Assembly: GCF_020697055.1 (NCBI RefSeq)
Contig: NZ_JAJFBP010000027.1
Location: 1 to 62,127, forward strand
DNA from: Panacagrimonas sp.
Lineage (GTDB): Bacteria; Pseudomonadota; Gammaproteobacteria; Nevskiales; Nevskiaceae
Direction: 5' to 3'
Length of the DNA stretch: 62,127 bases
Shown: one piece after another, positions 18,562 to 27,146 of the stretch
Position numbering within the stretch: position 1 is the stretch's first letter
Layout of the letters: each line of letters begins with the position of its first letter
Notes under the pieces: model-generated
Seen by the model: only the letters and a program-made list of their open reading frames with translations
Databases searched by the model: none
What the model was told of the DNA's origin: nothing
Program-made: the position numbers and the translations under genes

Positions 18562-19140
18562 ATGAGCGAACTTCGGATTTACGACGAGGACCGCCCCACC
18601 CAGGCGGAGAAGGTGCTCACCCGTTTCGAGGACATTCGCGACGCACTGGCCGGCATCGGCGTCGAGTTCGAGCGCTGGGAAGCGAGCAAGCAGCTCGACG
18701 CGCAGGCCTCGCAGGACGAGGTCATCGAGGCCTATCGCGAGTCGATCGATCGCCTGATGAAGAAGTACGGCTTCCAGTCGGTGGACGTGATCAGCCTGAC
18801 CGCGAACCATCCGCAGAAAGAGGCGATGCGCGAGAAGTTCCTCAGCGAACACACGCACGACGATTTCGAGACGCGCTTTTTCGTCGAAGGCGAGGGGCTG
18901 TTCAACATCCGCAAGAACGGCAAGGTCTACGCCACGCTGTGCCGGCGCGGCGACCTGCTGAACCTGCCGGCCAACACCACGCACTGGTTCGACCTCGGAC
19001 CGGAGCCGCAGCTCAAGGCCATCCGCCTGTTCACCACGCCCGAAGGCTGGGTCGCGACCTTCACCGGCGACAAGATCGCTGATCGCTTTCCCAAGCTCGA
19101 GGCGCCGCACTATCCGCTGCTGCACAAGCGGGCGGCCTGA
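18562..19140 (+). CDS. mtnD: Acireductone dioxygenase
   Basis: A 192-residue cupin metalloenzyme that oxidises 1,2-dihydroxy-3-keto-5-methylthiopentene. The metal ligands of the family are all visible: H97, H99 and E103 in SEHTHDDFETRFF, and H141 in TTHWFD. Iron yields the methionine precursor 4-methylthio-2-oxobutanoate; nickel gives the off-pathway reaction, and sequence alone does not decide the metal. The ATG at 18562 has a strong AGGAGG five bases upstream. It lies between mtnB and mtnC; the mtnC start follows its stop after two bases. Confidence 0.95.
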   Translation: MSELRIYDEDRPTQAEKVLTRFEDIRDALAGIGVEFERWEASKQLDAQASQDEVIEAYRESIDRLMKKYGFQSVDVISLTANHPQKEAMREKFLSEHTHDDFETRFFVEGEGLFNIRKNGKVYATLCRRGDLLNLPANTTHWFDLGPEPQLKAIRLFTTPEGWVATFTGDKIADRFPKLEAPHYPLLHKRAA

Positions 19141-19142
19141 AC

Positions 19143-19829
19143 TTGGTCGATCCGGCGGTGCGGGTGGTGGTGACCGACATCGAGGGCACCACCTCCTCGA
19201 TCGATTTCGTCCACCAGACGCTGTTCCCGTATGCGCGTTCGCACCTGCGCGGTTTTTTGCAGGCGCATGCCGGTGAGGCCTCGGTTCGCGCCTGCCTGGG
19301 CGAAGTCGAGGCGATCGAAGGACGAACGCTGTCGATCGACGAGGCCTCCTCGATCCTCGAGCGCTGGATCGACGAGGACCGCAAGCTCACGCCGCTCAAG
19401 ACGCTGCAAGGCCTGATCTGGGCGCAGGGCTACGCGGCAGGAGAGCTCAAAGGCCACGTGTACGACGACACCCCGGCCGCACTGCGTCGCTGGCACGCCC
19501 AGGGACGCAAGCTCTACGTGTATTCGTCCGGCTCGGTCGAGGCGCAGAAACTGATCTTCGGCCACACCGCCCACGGCGATCTCACGCCGCTGCTCTCGGG
19601 CTACTTCGACACGCGTGTCGGCGCCAAGCGCGAAGCGGACTCGTATCGCGCGATCCTCCAACAGATCGGCCATCCCGGTCGCGAGGTGCTGTTTCTGTCG
19701 GACGTCGGTGAAGAGCTCGACGCCGCGCGCGCCGCGGGCATGCAGACCTTGCAGCTGATCCGCGACGACAAGGCCAAGCCGTTCCCCGCGCATTCGCAGG
19801 CACCGGATTTCGCGGCCGTACTCCCGTAG
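19143..19829 (+). CDS. mtnC: Enolase-phosphatase E1 (methionine salvage)
   Basis: A 228-residue HAD-family enzyme that enolises and dephosphorylates 2,3-diketo-5-methylthiopentyl 1-phosphate to acireductone, the substrate of mtnD. The nucleophile motif is VVVTDIEGTTSSIDF (D12, acid/base E14), motif II lies at YVYSSGSVEAQK, and the C-terminal motif is LFLSDVGEELDAARAAGM. The start is TTG at 19143, two bases after the mtnD stop, because no ATG lies in the proper place. The TAG stop is supplied by the end of a REP element (19826-19863). No mtnA or mtnK is in the window. Confidence 0.94.
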   Translation: MVDPAVRVVVTDIEGTTSSIDFVHQTLFPYARSHLRGFLQAHAGEASVRACLGEVEAIEGRTLSIDEASSILERWIDEDRKLTPLKTLQGLIWAQGYAAGELKGHVYDDTPAALRRWHAQGRKLYVYSSGSVEAQKLIFGHTAHGDLTPLLSGYFDTRVGAKREADSYRAILQQIGHPGREVLFLSDVGEELDAARAAGMQTLQLIRDDKAKPFPAHSQAPDFAAVLP

Positions 19830-19863
19830 CCCGTGCGAAGCCCGGGAACGTCCCGGGCCTACG
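19826..19863. repeat. REP element containing the mtnC stop codon
   Basis: GTAGCCCGTGCGAAGCCCGG followed by TCCCGGGCCTAC forms an inverted pair typical of this window's REP family. Its first four bases, GTAG, provide the stop codon of mtnC. It also separates mtnC from the convergent cysQ gene. Confidence 0.75.
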
Positions 19864-19869
19864 ACGACT

Positions 19870-20676
19870 TTACGCCACCGTCGACAGCAGCCCCTTCCAG
19901 TCGCGCGACGGATCGCCGATCACCGCGAACAGCGGATTGAGCAGCGACTCCTTTTCGTTGTAGGCCAGTCGCGTCATCTGCGGCAGGCGGATCACCGTCG
20001 CGCCGGCCTGCTCGGCGACGCACTGCCCGGCGGCCGTGTCCCATTCCGACGTCGGTCCGGTGCGCGGATACAGGTCGGCGCTGCCTTCGGCGACCTGGCA
20101 GAACTTCAGCGAGGAGCCGCGGCTCACCGCCTCGTGCGGCGGCGCGGCGGCGAGGAACTTCTCCAGTGTCGCGTCCTTGTGCGAGCGGCTCACGACGAAG
20201 GCCGGCACCTTGGGCGACGGACGCGTGCGGATCACCTCGCGCGCGCTGTTGCGGATGCGCATCGCGCCCGCGCCTTCGGCCGCGAGGTAGGTCAGGTCCA
20301 GCGCCGGTGCGTGCACCACGCCCAGCACCGGCACGCCCGCGGCGATCAGCGCGATGTTCACGGTGAAGTCGCCGTTGCGCTTGATGAATTCCTTGGTGCC
20401 GTCCAGCGGATCCACCAGCCAGTAGTGCGACCAGGTGCGACGCGTGGCGAACGAAATCTCCGCGTCCTCCTCCGACAGCACCGGGTAGACGATCGGCAGC
20501 GCCGCCAGCGCGGCGACGATGTGCGTGTGCGCCGCCATATCCGCCTGCGTCAGCGGCGAGGCGTCATCTTTCTGCGTCACGCCGAAATCGGCAGAGCCGT
20601 ACACCGTCATGATCCGGCGGCCGGCCTCCAGCGCGATGTCGAGGACGGGTTGCAGCAGGTCGGCGGGCTTCATCAT
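19870..20676 (-). CDS. cysQ: 3'(2'),5'-bisphosphate nucleotidase
   Basis: A 268-residue lithium-sensitive phosphatase of the inositol monophosphatase superfamily. It removes the 3'-phosphate from adenosine 3',5'-bisphosphate left after sulfate reduction. Metal-binding motifs are YPVLSEEDAEI, WLVDPLDGTKEF and, near the C-terminus, GPTSEWDTAAGQCVAEQAG. The start is one of two adjacent ATGs (20676 or 20673). It is divergent from yrfG, with only about 40-50 bases between the starts, so the promoters overlap. Confidence 0.92.
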   Translation of the reverse strand: MMKPADLLQPVLDIALEAGRRIMTVYGSADFGVTQKDDASPLTQADMAAHTHIVAALAALPIVYPVLSEEDAEISFATRRTWSHYWLVDPLDGTKEFIKRNGDFTVNIALIAAGVPVLGVVHAPALDLTYLAAEGAGAMRIRNSAREVIRTRPSPKVPAFVVSRSHKDATLEKFLAAAPPHEAVSRGSSLKFCQVAEGSADLYPRTGPTSEWDTAAGQCVAEQAGATVIRLPQMTRLAYNEKESLLNPLFAVIGDPSRDWKGLLSTVA

Positions 20677-20724
20677 CGGGAGACGAACGGGAATGCGGAA
20701 CGGGACCCGTATCATATGCGGCCC

Positions 20725-21402
20725 ATGAGCACGAACCCTCCCGACTGGACGCAGGTCCGCCTCGTCCTGCTCGACATGGACGGCACCCTGCTGGACCTGG
20801 CCTTCGACAACTTCATCTGGCGCGAGGCCGTGCCGACACGCTACGCCGCGCGGCGCGGCATCACGCTGGCCGAAGCGCGCCGCGAACTCGAACCGCGCTT
20901 CATGGCGGTGGCGCACACGCTGCCCTGGTACGACACCGACTACTGGAGCGAGGTCACCGGCGTGAACGTGGCGGCACTGCACGACGAGTTTCGCGATCGC
21001 ATCGCCGTGCTCGACGGCACGATCGCGTTCCTCGACGCGGTGCGCGCGAGCGGGCGGCCGATGTGGATCACCACCAACGCGCACCCGGACAGCTGGAAGC
21101 CCAAGCTCGCGTACACCGGGCTGGCGCACTACTTCGAGCACATCGTCTCGTCGTACGACCTCAAGGCGCCGAAGGAAGACGCGCGTTTCTGGATCGGCCT
21201 ACGCGAGCAGCACCCGTTCGAACCCGCGCACGCGCTGTTCTGCGACGACAGCCTGCCGGTACTGAATTCCGCGCGCACCTACGGCATCGGCCAGATCGTG
21301 GCGATGCACCATCCCGACACCAGTGCGCCGCGCAAGATCTTCGATGCGTACTACAGCGTGGCGCGCCTCAACGAGCTGCTGCCGCTACCGCGGGCCCCGT
21401 AG
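20725..21402 (+). CDS. yrfG: GMP/IMP nucleotidase (HAD family, YrfG-like)
   Basis: A 225-residue HAD phosphatase that would hydrolyse purine mononucleotides. Motif I is VLLDMDGTLLDLAFDNFIW (D17, D19), motif II ITTNAHPDSWKPK, motif III around DLKAPKED, and motif IV ALFCDDSLPVL. The family-specific AFDNFIW and PRFMAVAHTLPWYDTDYW segments support YrfG over other HAD enzymes. ATG at 20725 (MSTNPPDW) is preferred; an in-frame ATG at 20716 is possible. Its TAG stop lies inside the REP at 21399-21457. Confidence 0.88.
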   Translation: MSTNPPDWTQVRLVLLDMDGTLLDLAFDNFIWREAVPTRYAARRGITLAEARRELEPRFMAVAHTLPWYDTDYWSEVTGVNVAALHDEFRDRIAVLDGTIAFLDAVRASGRPMWITTNAHPDSWKPKLAYTGLAHYFEHIVSSYDLKAPKEDARFWIGLREQHPFEPAHALFCDDSLPVLNSARTYGIGQIVAMHHPDTSAPRKIFDAYYSVARLNELLPLPRAP

Positions 21403-21457
21403 CCCGGGTGCAGCCCGGGGTTTTCGGACGCGGCAACCCGGGCTGCGCCCGGGCTAC
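21399..21457. repeat. REP pair supplying the stop codons of two convergent genes
   Basis: A pair of REP hairpins, GTAGCCCGGGTGCAGCCCGG and ACCCGGGCTGCGCCCGGGCT, with GTAG at each outer end. The left GTAG (21399-21402) ends yrfG; the right end, read on the minus strand, ends the tautomerase gene at 21454-21456. Confidence 0.8.
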
Positions 21458-21879
21458 GGATGCGTCGCGGCGTCCGCGCGCGCCTTGACCTCCGCCGCGC
21501 GCATCACGCTCGCCGGCGTGCCGCCGATGCTCCAGTCATCCGGCGGAATGGGCCAGCACCCGCCGCGCACGAGCGACCGCTCGGTCCCGAGGATGCGCAC
21601 GACCAGGTCCGTGAAGCCCGACAGCAGCGCGTGCTTCTCGTCGACGGGTCGCCCTTGCAGCATCAGGAAGAAGAAGCACGGCGCCGGCTTGCCACCGCGA
21701 CTCAGCGGCACACCGCCGGTGGCCGCGTGCGTCGGCCTGTGCAGATGGATGAAAACGCGCACGCGTTCGAGCGGGCTCTTCAGCACTTCCGCGTAGAGCT
21801 TGCTGGATTCGACCAGCAGCTCGTCGCATTGCGCGTCGGTATAGGTGTTTTCGGCGAGATGGAATTCGAGGATGGGCAT
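21454..21879 (-). CDS. Tautomerase-superfamily protein (long form)
   Basis: A 141-residue protein that begins MPILEFHLAENTYTDAQC. After removal of Met it would have the catalytic Pro1 of the 4-oxalocrotonate tautomerase superfamily. At about twice the length of a 4-OT subunit it resembles the trimeric cis-CaaD/MSAD-type group with two beta-alpha-beta units; the second half carries FFFLMLQGRPVDEKHALL and PIPPDDWSIGGTPA. It is the last gene of the meta-cleavage gene run, 13 bases after the SDR. A role in isomerising a pathway intermediate is inferred from place. Its stop codon comes from a REP. Confidence 0.7.
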   Translation of the reverse strand: MPILEFHLAENTYTDAQCDELLVESSKLYAEVLKSPLERVRVFIHLHRPTHAATGGVPLSRGGKPAPCFFFLMLQGRPVDEKHALLSGFTDLVVRILGTERSLVRGGCWPIPPDDWSIGGTPASVMRAAEVKARADAATHP

Positions 21880-21892
21880 GGTCTGTCTCGTT

Positions 21893-22651
21893 CTACGGAA
21901 TCGCCTTGCGGCGCCCTGCGTCCATGAACAGCGTCGATCCGGCGAGCGCATTGGCCTCCGGCGCCAGCAGCGTTTCCACCGCCCACGCGATCTGTCCGAC
22001 GGACGTGAACTCGCCGATCGCCGATTCCTTCTTCATCTGGCCGAGCACCTCGTCGAGGCTGATGCCGTCGCGCGTGGCGCGCGCCGCGGCCAGGCGATGC
22101 AGGCGGTCGGTGTCGGCCGGTCCGGGCGCGATCAGGTGCGCGGTGATCCCGCGCGGTCCGTAGGCCCAGGACATCTGCTTGACGAGGTTGGCCAGCGCCG
22201 CGTTGCCGACACCCGCGGTCGCCGCGTACGGGCTCGGCTCGGAGCCGTAATGGCCGCCGATGGCGATCAGGCGCGAACCCGCGACGAGTCGCGCGTCGAC
22301 CGCGCGCACCAGCCGTAGCATCCCGCCGACCTTGATGTTCACGGCGTCGACCACGGCGGCGGTCGGCGCTTCGAGCACGCCACCGACGACGGCCACGCCC
22401 GGACCGTGCACCACCGCGCGCACCGGGCCGTCGGCCGCGGCGCGAATGGCGTCGATCGACGAATCCGACGCGATGTCGGCGACGCAGGCCACCACGCCGC
22501 GGTTGGCCGAGACCAGCGACGCGACCGCCTCGGCCGAGCGCGCGACCGCGACGACCTCGAGTCCGCGCGCCGCCAGGCGCTGGACGATGACCTGGCCCAT
22601 CGCGCCGGTGGCGCCGACGACGACGACGATTTCCTGGCTTGCTGCTGCCAT
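21893..22651 (-). CDS. SDR-family protein lacking the catalytic lysine
   Basis: A 252-residue short-chain dehydrogenase/reductase fold. The dinucleotide-binding motif is VVVGATGAMGQ near the N-terminus, and NVKG-like NIKVGG is near residue 105. The active-site region reads GGHYGSEPSPYAATAGVGNAA: Tyr142 is present but the YxxxK lysine is Ala146. The usual Ser is uncertain. Without Lys the enzyme should be poor at hydride transfer by the standard mechanism, so it may be non-catalytic or have another chemistry. It lies downstream of catechol 2,3-dioxygenase after a hairpin and is followed by the tautomerase. Confidence 0.75.
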   Translation of the reverse strand: MAAASQEIVVVVGATGAMGQVIVQRLAARGLEVVAVARSAEAVASLVSANRGVVACVADIASDSSIDAIRAAADGPVRAVVHGPGVAVVGGVLEAPTAAVVDAVNIKVGGMLRLVRAVDARLVAGSRLIAIGGHYGSEPSPYAATAGVGNAALANLVKQMSWAYGPRGITAHLIAPGPADTDRLHRLAAARATRDGISLDEVLGQMKKESAIGEFTSVGQIAWAVETLLAPEANALAGSTLFMDAGRRKAIP

Positions 22652-22670
22652 GTTCGATCCCTGAAAGAAG

Positions 22671-22693
22671 AATCCCGGGGAGCACCCGGGATT
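22671..22693 (-). terminator. Hairpin between catechol dioxygenase and SDR genes
   Basis: AATCCCGGG and CCCGGGATT form a nine-pair stem with a five-base loop. On the minus strand it is followed by CTTCTTTC, a weak T-rich tract. It may partly terminate transcription after the dioxygenase gene or stabilise its mRNA 3' end. Confidence 0.5.
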
Positions 22694-22728
22694 CAGGAAA
22701 GACGACGACCGTTGGTTCGGTCCGACCG

Positions 22729-23661
22729 TCAGGTGAGGACCTGCAGGAAGCTCTCGCGCACCACGTTGTCCTGCGAGAACGTCGCGTGTCCGCCTTCGTC
22801 GGTGTCCCAGGTCAGCGTCGGCGTGTCGGGGTAGTGGACATAGCCTTCGGCGAACACCTCGCAGCGATTGCCGGACGGATCGAAGAAGTAGATCGTCGCG
22901 CCGCGCGTGATGCCGTGGCGGTTCGGACCCACGTCGACCGGCACGCGGTACTTGCCGAGGCGATCCGCGGCCTTGACCACGTCGTGCGCCGACTCGAGCC
23001 AGAACGACGTGTGGTGGTACTTGTTCTGCTCCGGCTGCAGCACGAACGCGATGTCGTGCGGCTTGGTCGTGCAGGTCAGGAACAGCGCCAGCGGCATCTG
23101 CGATTCCTTGTCGACGAACTGCTCCGACAGGTCGAACTCGAACACTTCCCTGAACAGGCGCGCGCTCTCCTGGATCTCCTGGCCACCGAGCAGGATGTGG
23201 TCGACGCGGTTGATGTGCAGGCCGCGCACCACGCCGTCGTCGGGCGTGACGCCGGGATTGAGTGTCGGCATGGTGTTGCCGATCTGCTCCTTCTCCGCAT
23301 ACAGGTGCATCGTGTGCCCGGTGGGCAGCACGAATTCCAGGCGGCGACCGCTCTTGGGATACACGCCGGCCTCGATGTGCTTCACCTTGAGGCCGAACTT
23401 TTCGATCTTGGGCGCCAGCTCCGTGAGCACGGAATCCGAGCTGACCTTGAACGCGAAGTAGTCCATTCCCGGCCGGTCGGAGGGTTTGAGGATCACGCTG
23501 TGATGATCGTGCTCATCCCAGCACTTGAAGTAGACCTTGCCGTCATTGTCCTCCATGACTTCGTGCAGGCCCATGATGTGGTCGTAGTGATGGCGCGCCT
23601 TCTTCATGTCCATCACGCGGATGCAGACCTCGCCCACTCGCAGCAGTCCTCGCAAAGCCAT
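22729..23661 (-). CDS. dmpB: Catechol 2,3-dioxygenase (extradiol, type I)
   Basis: A 310-residue two-domain extradiol dioxygenase that cleaves catechol to 2-hydroxymuconic semialdehyde with non-heme Fe(II). The iron ligands are visible in the C-terminal domain: His155 in INRVDHILLG, His in NKYHHTSFWLE (216/217) and Glu268 in GNRCEVFAEGY. Overall sequence (GLLRVGEVCIRVMDM, FAFKVSSDSVL) matches the XylE/DmpB group of monocyclic catechol dioxygenases. In standard pathways this gene stands near the front; here it follows the aldolase gene near the end of the operon. The ferredoxin at 30752-31111 probably reactivates it when its iron is oxidised. Confidence 0.94.
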   Translation of the reverse strand: MALRGLLRVGEVCIRVMDMKKARHHYDHIMGLHEVMEDNDGKVYFKCWDEHDHHSVILKPSDRPGMDYFAFKVSSDSVLTELAPKIEKFGLKVKHIEAGVYPKSGRRLEFVLPTGHTMHLYAEKEQIGNTMPTLNPGVTPDDGVVRGLHINRVDHILLGGQEIQESARLFREVFEFDLSEQFVDKESQMPLALFLTCTTKPHDIAFVLQPEQNKYHHTSFWLESAHDVVKAADRLGKYRVPVDVGPNRHGITRGATIYFFDPSGNRCEVFAEGYVHYPDTPTLTWDTDEGGHATFSQDNVVRESFLQVLT

Positions 23662-23709
23662 TTCTCTTCTCCAGTGATTCCGTGGTTTTCGGTGTTATAG
23701 AAATACGGC

Positions 23710-24768
23710 TTACGCCGCCTTGGTTGCAGGCAGCAGCCCGCGTTGCTTGGCCAGCGTCAGCGCCGTGTCCTCGATCATGTCTTCCTGGCCGCCGATCATC
23801 TTCTTCTTGCCGAGCTCGACCAGGATGTCGCGCGTCGGAACGCCGTACTTCTTGCCCAGGCGCTCGGCGTGCAGCAGGAAGGTGGAGTACACGCCGGCGA
23901 AGCCGAGCGTCAGCGACGCGCGATCCACGCGCACGATGTGGTCCATCATCGGGAAGATGATGTCCTGCGTGGTGTCCATCAGCTTGAAGAGATCACATCC
24001 CGTTTTGATTCCCATGCGGTCGCACACCGCGACGAACACTTCGGTCGGCGTGTTGCCGGCGCCGGCGCCCAATCCGCCGACCGACGCATCGATGCGCGTT
24101 GCGCCCTGCTCGATCGCCGCAAGCGAATTGGCGATGCCCATGCCCAGGTTGTGGTGGCCGTGGAAGCCGAGTTCGGTCTCGGGCTTGAGCGCATCGCGCA
24201 GCGCCTTGACGCGCGCGGTCACGTCGCCCGGGAGCATGTAGCCGGCGGAGTCGACGACGTACACCGTCATCGCGCCGTATGACTCCATCAGCTTGCCTTG
24301 CTCGGCGAGGCTCTTGGGATCGTTGAGGTGGGCCATCATCAGGAAGCCCGTGGTGTCCATGCCCAGCTTGCGCGCGTAGGCGATGTGCTGCGGGCTGGTG
24401 TCGGCCTCGGTGCAGTGCGTGGCGACGTGCACGCTGCGCACGCCGTGGTCGTAGGCGCTCTGCAGATCCTTCATCGTGCCCAGGCCCGGGATCAGCAGCG
24501 CCGAGATCGTGGCCTGCTTCATCCTGGGCACGACCGCGTCCCAGTACTCCTCGTTGCTGTGCGGCGAAAAGCCGTGCTGCAGCGATTGGCCACCCAGTCC
24601 GGCGCCGTGCGTGACCTGGATCAGCGGCACGCCGGCGTCGTCGAGCGCGGTGGCGACCTTGATCATCTGCTCGGTGGAGATCTGCTCGCGCTTGGCATGC
24701 ATGCCGTCGCGCAGCGCCATTTCGTGGATCAGGATCTTGCGGCCCTGGCGGTTGATCACGTGGCTCAT
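23710..24768 (-). CDS. dmpG: 4-hydroxy-2-oxovalerate aldolase
   Basis: A 352-residue class-II pyruvate-specific aldolase that splits 4-hydroxy-2-oxovalerate into pyruvate and acetaldehyde. Hallmarks are [14 protein letters not shown] at the N-terminus (Arg/Asp metal site), [10 protein letters not shown], and [15 protein letters not shown] with the metal-binding His pair. The C-terminal DmpG communication domain follows. It forms a channelling complex with the acetaldehyde dehydrogenase encoded just upstream at 24920-25840, though a 36-base-arm hairpin lies between the two genes. Confidence 0.95.
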   Translation of the reverse strand: MSHVINRQGRKILIHEMALRDGMHAKREQISTEQMIKVATALDDAGVPLIQVTHGAGLGGQSLQHGFSPHSNEEYWDAVVPRMKQATISALLIPGLGTMKDLQSAYDHGVRSVHVATHCTEADTSPQHIAYARKLGMDTTGFLMMAHLNDPKSLAEQGKLMESYGAMTVYVVDSAGYMLPGDVTARVKALRDALKPETELGFHGHHNLGMGIANSLAAIEQGATRIDASVGGLGAGAGNTPTEVFVAVCDRMGIKTGCDLFKLMDTTQDIIFPMMDHIVRVDRASLTLGFAGVYSTFLLHAERLGKKYGVPTRDILVELGKKKMIGGQEDMIEDTALTLAKQRGLLPATKAA

Positions 24769-24797
24769 CTGATGTTCCTCACTTCTAAGCTGAAAGA

Positions 24798-24903
24798 ATC
24801 ACGCAAAGACGCAGAGACGCAGAGAACGCAAAGGAAAATCTTGTGGGAGCGCTTCATATGAATCTTTCTTTGCGTTCTCTGCGTCTCTGCGTCTTTGCGT
24901 GAT
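24798..24903. repeat. Long perfect inverted repeat (hairpin family copy 1)
   Basis: Two perfectly complementary 36-base arms (24798-24833 and 24868-24903) flank a 34-base centre. The arm is a run of ACGCAAAG/ACGCAGAG words, beginning ATCACGCAAAGACGCAGAGA. It separates the aldolase and acetaldehyde dehydrogenase genes. Related but less perfect copies occur at 28743-28811 and 34934-35033. Reading frames through it give spurious peptides. Confidence 0.9.
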
Positions 24904-24919
24904 CCTTGAAAATGTCTCG

Positions 24920-25840
24920 TTACGCAGCCTGCTTCACCGGCCGCAGGTTGTAGCGCCCCGCCAGGATCTCGGTGGCGAACATCTCGGCGGTGCGCGCCGC
25001 CGCGGCGGTCATGATGTCCAGGTTGCCGGCGTACTTGGGCAGGTAGTCGCCCAGGCCTTCGACTTCCATGAACGTCGCGACCTTGTTGCCGTCGAACACC
25101 GGGCCGTTGACCAGGCGATAGCCCGGCACGTACTTCTGCACCTCGGCGATCATCTGCAGGATCGACTCGGTGATGCGCGCCTGGTCCGGCGCGTCCTCGG
25201 TCAGGCAGTAGATGGTGTTGCGCATGATCATCGGCGGCTCCGCCGGATTGACGACGATCAGCGCCTTGCCCTTCTTCGTGCCGCCGACCTTCTCGATCGC
25301 GCCCGACGTGGTGTAGGTGAACTCGTCGAGGTTGGCGCGCGTGCCCGGACCGATCGACTTGCTCGCGGTGCTCGCGACGATCTCGGCGTACTTGACCGGC
25401 TGGATGCGTGACACGCCGTGCACGATCGGGATCGTCGCCTGGCCGGCGCACGAGATCATGTTGACGTTCATCGCCTGTGCCTCGGCGTGCTGCTTGAGGT
25501 TCACCGGCGGCACGCACAGCCCGCCGATCGCGGCCGGCGTGAGATCCACCATCAGCACGCCCAGGGCGTTGAGCTTGTCGGAGTTCGCCTTGTGCACGTA
25601 CGCGGACGTCGCGTCGAACGCGATCTGGATGCCGTCCTTCTCCACGTGCGGCAGCAGGCCGTCGACGCCCTTGTCGGTGATCTTCAGGCCCATGTCGCGG
25701 GCGCGGACCAAACCGTCCGAGGTCGGATCGATGCCGACCATCCACACCGGCTCGAGCACCGGACTGCGCTTCAGCTTGTAGATCAGGTCGGTGCCGATGT
25801 TGCCGGGGCCGATGATCGCGCACTTGATCTTGTTGCTCAC
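24920..25840 (-). CDS. dmpF: Acetaldehyde dehydrogenase (acylating)
   Basis: A 306-residue enzyme that converts acetaldehyde, NAD+ and CoA to acetyl-CoA, partner of the aldolase. The nucleotide motif is [17 protein letters not shown], the catalytic Cys lies in [16 protein letters not shown], and [26 protein letters not shown] is characteristic of the DmpF/BphJ group. The start overlaps the tautomerase stop by four bases (ATGA). Acetyl-CoA from this step links the pathway to central metabolism and potentially to PHA synthesis nearby. Confidence 0.95.
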   Translation of the reverse strand: MSNKIKCAIIGPGNIGTDLIYKLKRSPVLEPVWMVGIDPTSDGLVRARDMGLKITDKGVDGLLPHVEKDGIQIAFDATSAYVHKANSDKLNALGVLMVDLTPAAIGGLCVPPVNLKQHAEAQAMNVNMISCAGQATIPIVHGVSRIQPVKYAEIVASTASKSIGPGTRANLDEFTYTTSGAIEKVGGTKKGKALIVVNPAEPPMIMRNTIYCLTEDAPDQARITESILQMIAEVQKYVPGYRLVNGPVFDGNKVATFMEVEGLGDYLPKYAGNLDIMTAAAARTAEMFATEILAGRYNLRPVKQAA

Positions 25841-26082
25841 GACGTCACTCCTTCAGGAATCTTGATCGCGGGAACGGCGGCGGCAGGTGCCGATGCACTG
25901 CGCTCGGCCTGCGTGACGCCTCCCACGGAAAAATCATAGGGACCCATCTCGTGGATCAGGATGCGCACGGCCTCGCGCTTGACCCCGAGCACCTCGACGA
26001 CGGTGTCCGTGACCTTTTCGGCGAGCCGTTTCTTCTGCTCGACGGTGCGGCCTTCCATGATGTTGAACTGGATGATGGGCAT
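25837..26082 (-). CDS. dmpI: 4-oxalocrotonate tautomerase
   Basis: An 81-residue 4-OT subunit. After Met removal it begins [19 protein letters not shown] with the catalytic Pro1; the active-site arginines fall in [13 protein letters not shown]. It interconverts 2-hydroxymuconate and 2-oxo-3-hexenedioate before decarboxylation. It is longer than the 62-residue classic enzyme by an Ala/Pro-rich C-terminal tail ([17 protein letters not shown]). It is coupled to the acetaldehyde dehydrogenase gene by a four-base overlap and follows the Rieske gene by 14 bases. Confidence 0.9.
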   Translation of the reverse strand: MPIIQFNIMEGRTVEQKKRLAEKVTDTVVEVLGVKREAVRILIHEMGPYDFSVGGVTQAERSASAPAAAVPAIKIPEGVTS

Positions 26083-26096
26083 TTCGGAATCCTCGA

Positions 26097-27140
26097 TCAG
26101 GCGGCCTTGACCGCCAGGTTCTCTTCATCGATCAGTTTCTGCAGCCGCCGACGCGCCTTGACCGGCGCCGGGTCGCTGGACAGCAGCGCGGGCTTGAGCG
26201 ACCAGAATTCGGCCGTGCCCATCTCGGCCTGAACGGCCGCGATCAGCGGTTCGTCCTCGGCCTTGAAGGTGTCGATCATGTTCTTCAGCTTCATCTGGTT
26301 GAACTCTTCGCTCTGCGTCATGAAGTTGCGCAAGGAAACGAAGTAGTAGTGGGTGGTCCGCTCGGTTTCCGGCGTCAGTAGGTGGAAGTCCCAGGAGATC
26401 ACGCCGCGGTCGTAGTCGCGCGAGCCCTGCACCGCGCCCACGGTCAGGAACATGTTGCACGGCGCGGTCCACTGCACCTGCACGAACTGCTCCGCGGGCC
26501 CGGTCGGGTCCGGTAGCAGCGGCGCGAGCAGGCCTATCGGCGGGTGCTGCTGCCATTCCCAGCGCACCAGCACGGAGGTTTCGTCCTCCTTCACCGGCGG
26601 CTTCTGCGGGCTGAGCTTGCCGGCGGTATTGAGCAGCGGACCGTGCACATGGTCCACGTGCGACAGGTCCATCACGTTGTCGACGATCAACTCGTAGTTC
26701 GCGCCCATGTGCATGTAGCCGTAGCCGACCGCGGTCGGCAGCGGGGCATCGAGCAGCGGGTAGGACGGGATCCGCGTGTCGTCGGCGCGGCTCGCGTCGC
26801 CCATCCAGATCCACAGCAGGCCGTAGCGCTCGACCAGCGGGAACGTGCGAACGCAGGCGCGCGCCGGCACGGTGCCGTCACCGTGCGGGCTGTGCGTGCA
26901 CTCACCGTCCGCGTTGAATCGCAGCGCGTGATACGGGCACTGCACTTCATCACCCACGCGCTTGCCCAGGTGCAGCGGCGCGAAGCGATGCGGGCAGCGG
27001 TCCTGCATCGCCACCGCCGTGCCGTCTTCCTTGCGGTAGATCAGCACCGAGGTGTTCAGCAGCTTGCGCGAGAACAACGCCCGGCCGTCGACCTCGGTTG
27101 CGATCGCGGCGACGTACCAGGTGTTGTGCAAAAACTTCAC
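26097..27140 (-). CDS. Rieske non-heme iron oxygenase, VanA-like, inside the meta operon
   Basis: A 347-residue single-component oxygenase alpha subunit. The Rieske [2Fe-2S] ligands are C49, H51, C68, H71 (DRCPHRFAPL and VQCPYHALRF). The mononuclear iron site is in VMDLSHVDHVHG. Length and N-terminus (MKFLHNTWYVAAIATEVDG) fit the vanillate O-demethylase/phenoxybenzoate type, which demethylates or hydroxylates substituted aromatics. It sits between decarboxylase and tautomerase, an unusual place for a Rieske gene, with six and 14 base gaps. No reductase is adjacent; the one at 38370-39329 shares the operon's operator. Substrate unknown. Confidence 0.87.
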   Translation of the reverse strand: MKFLHNTWYVAAIATEVDGRALFSRKLLNTSVLIYRKEDGTAVAMQDRCPHRFAPLHLGKRVGDEVQCPYHALRFNADGECTHSPHGDGTVPARACVRTFPLVERYGLLWIWMGDASRADDTRIPSYPLLDAPLPTAVGYGYMHMGANYELIVDNVMDLSHVDHVHGPLLNTAGKLSPQKPPVKEDETSVLVRWEWQQHPPIGLLAPLLPDPTGPAEQFVQVQWTAPCNMFLTVGAVQGSRDYDRGVISWDFHLLTPETERTTHYYFVSLRNFMTQSEEFNQMKLKNMIDTFKAEDEPLIAAVQAEMGTAEFWSLKPALLSSDPAPVKARRRLQKLIDEENLAVKAA

Positions 27141-27146
27141 GGCAGA

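Noticed and set aside
21893..23661. Treating the SDR as cis-dihydrodiol dehydrogenase for a Rieske dioxygenase product
   Set aside because: It lacks the YxxxK lysine, and the Rieske proteins here lack the beta subunits of classic dihydroxylating dioxygenases, so this assignment is not supported.
24765..25823. Open frame ending in a peptide with TQRTQR and CVLCVSASLR words
   Set aside because: The peptide is just the translation of the two hairpin arms at 24798-24903; the rest is antisense-frame sequence of the acetaldehyde dehydrogenase gene.
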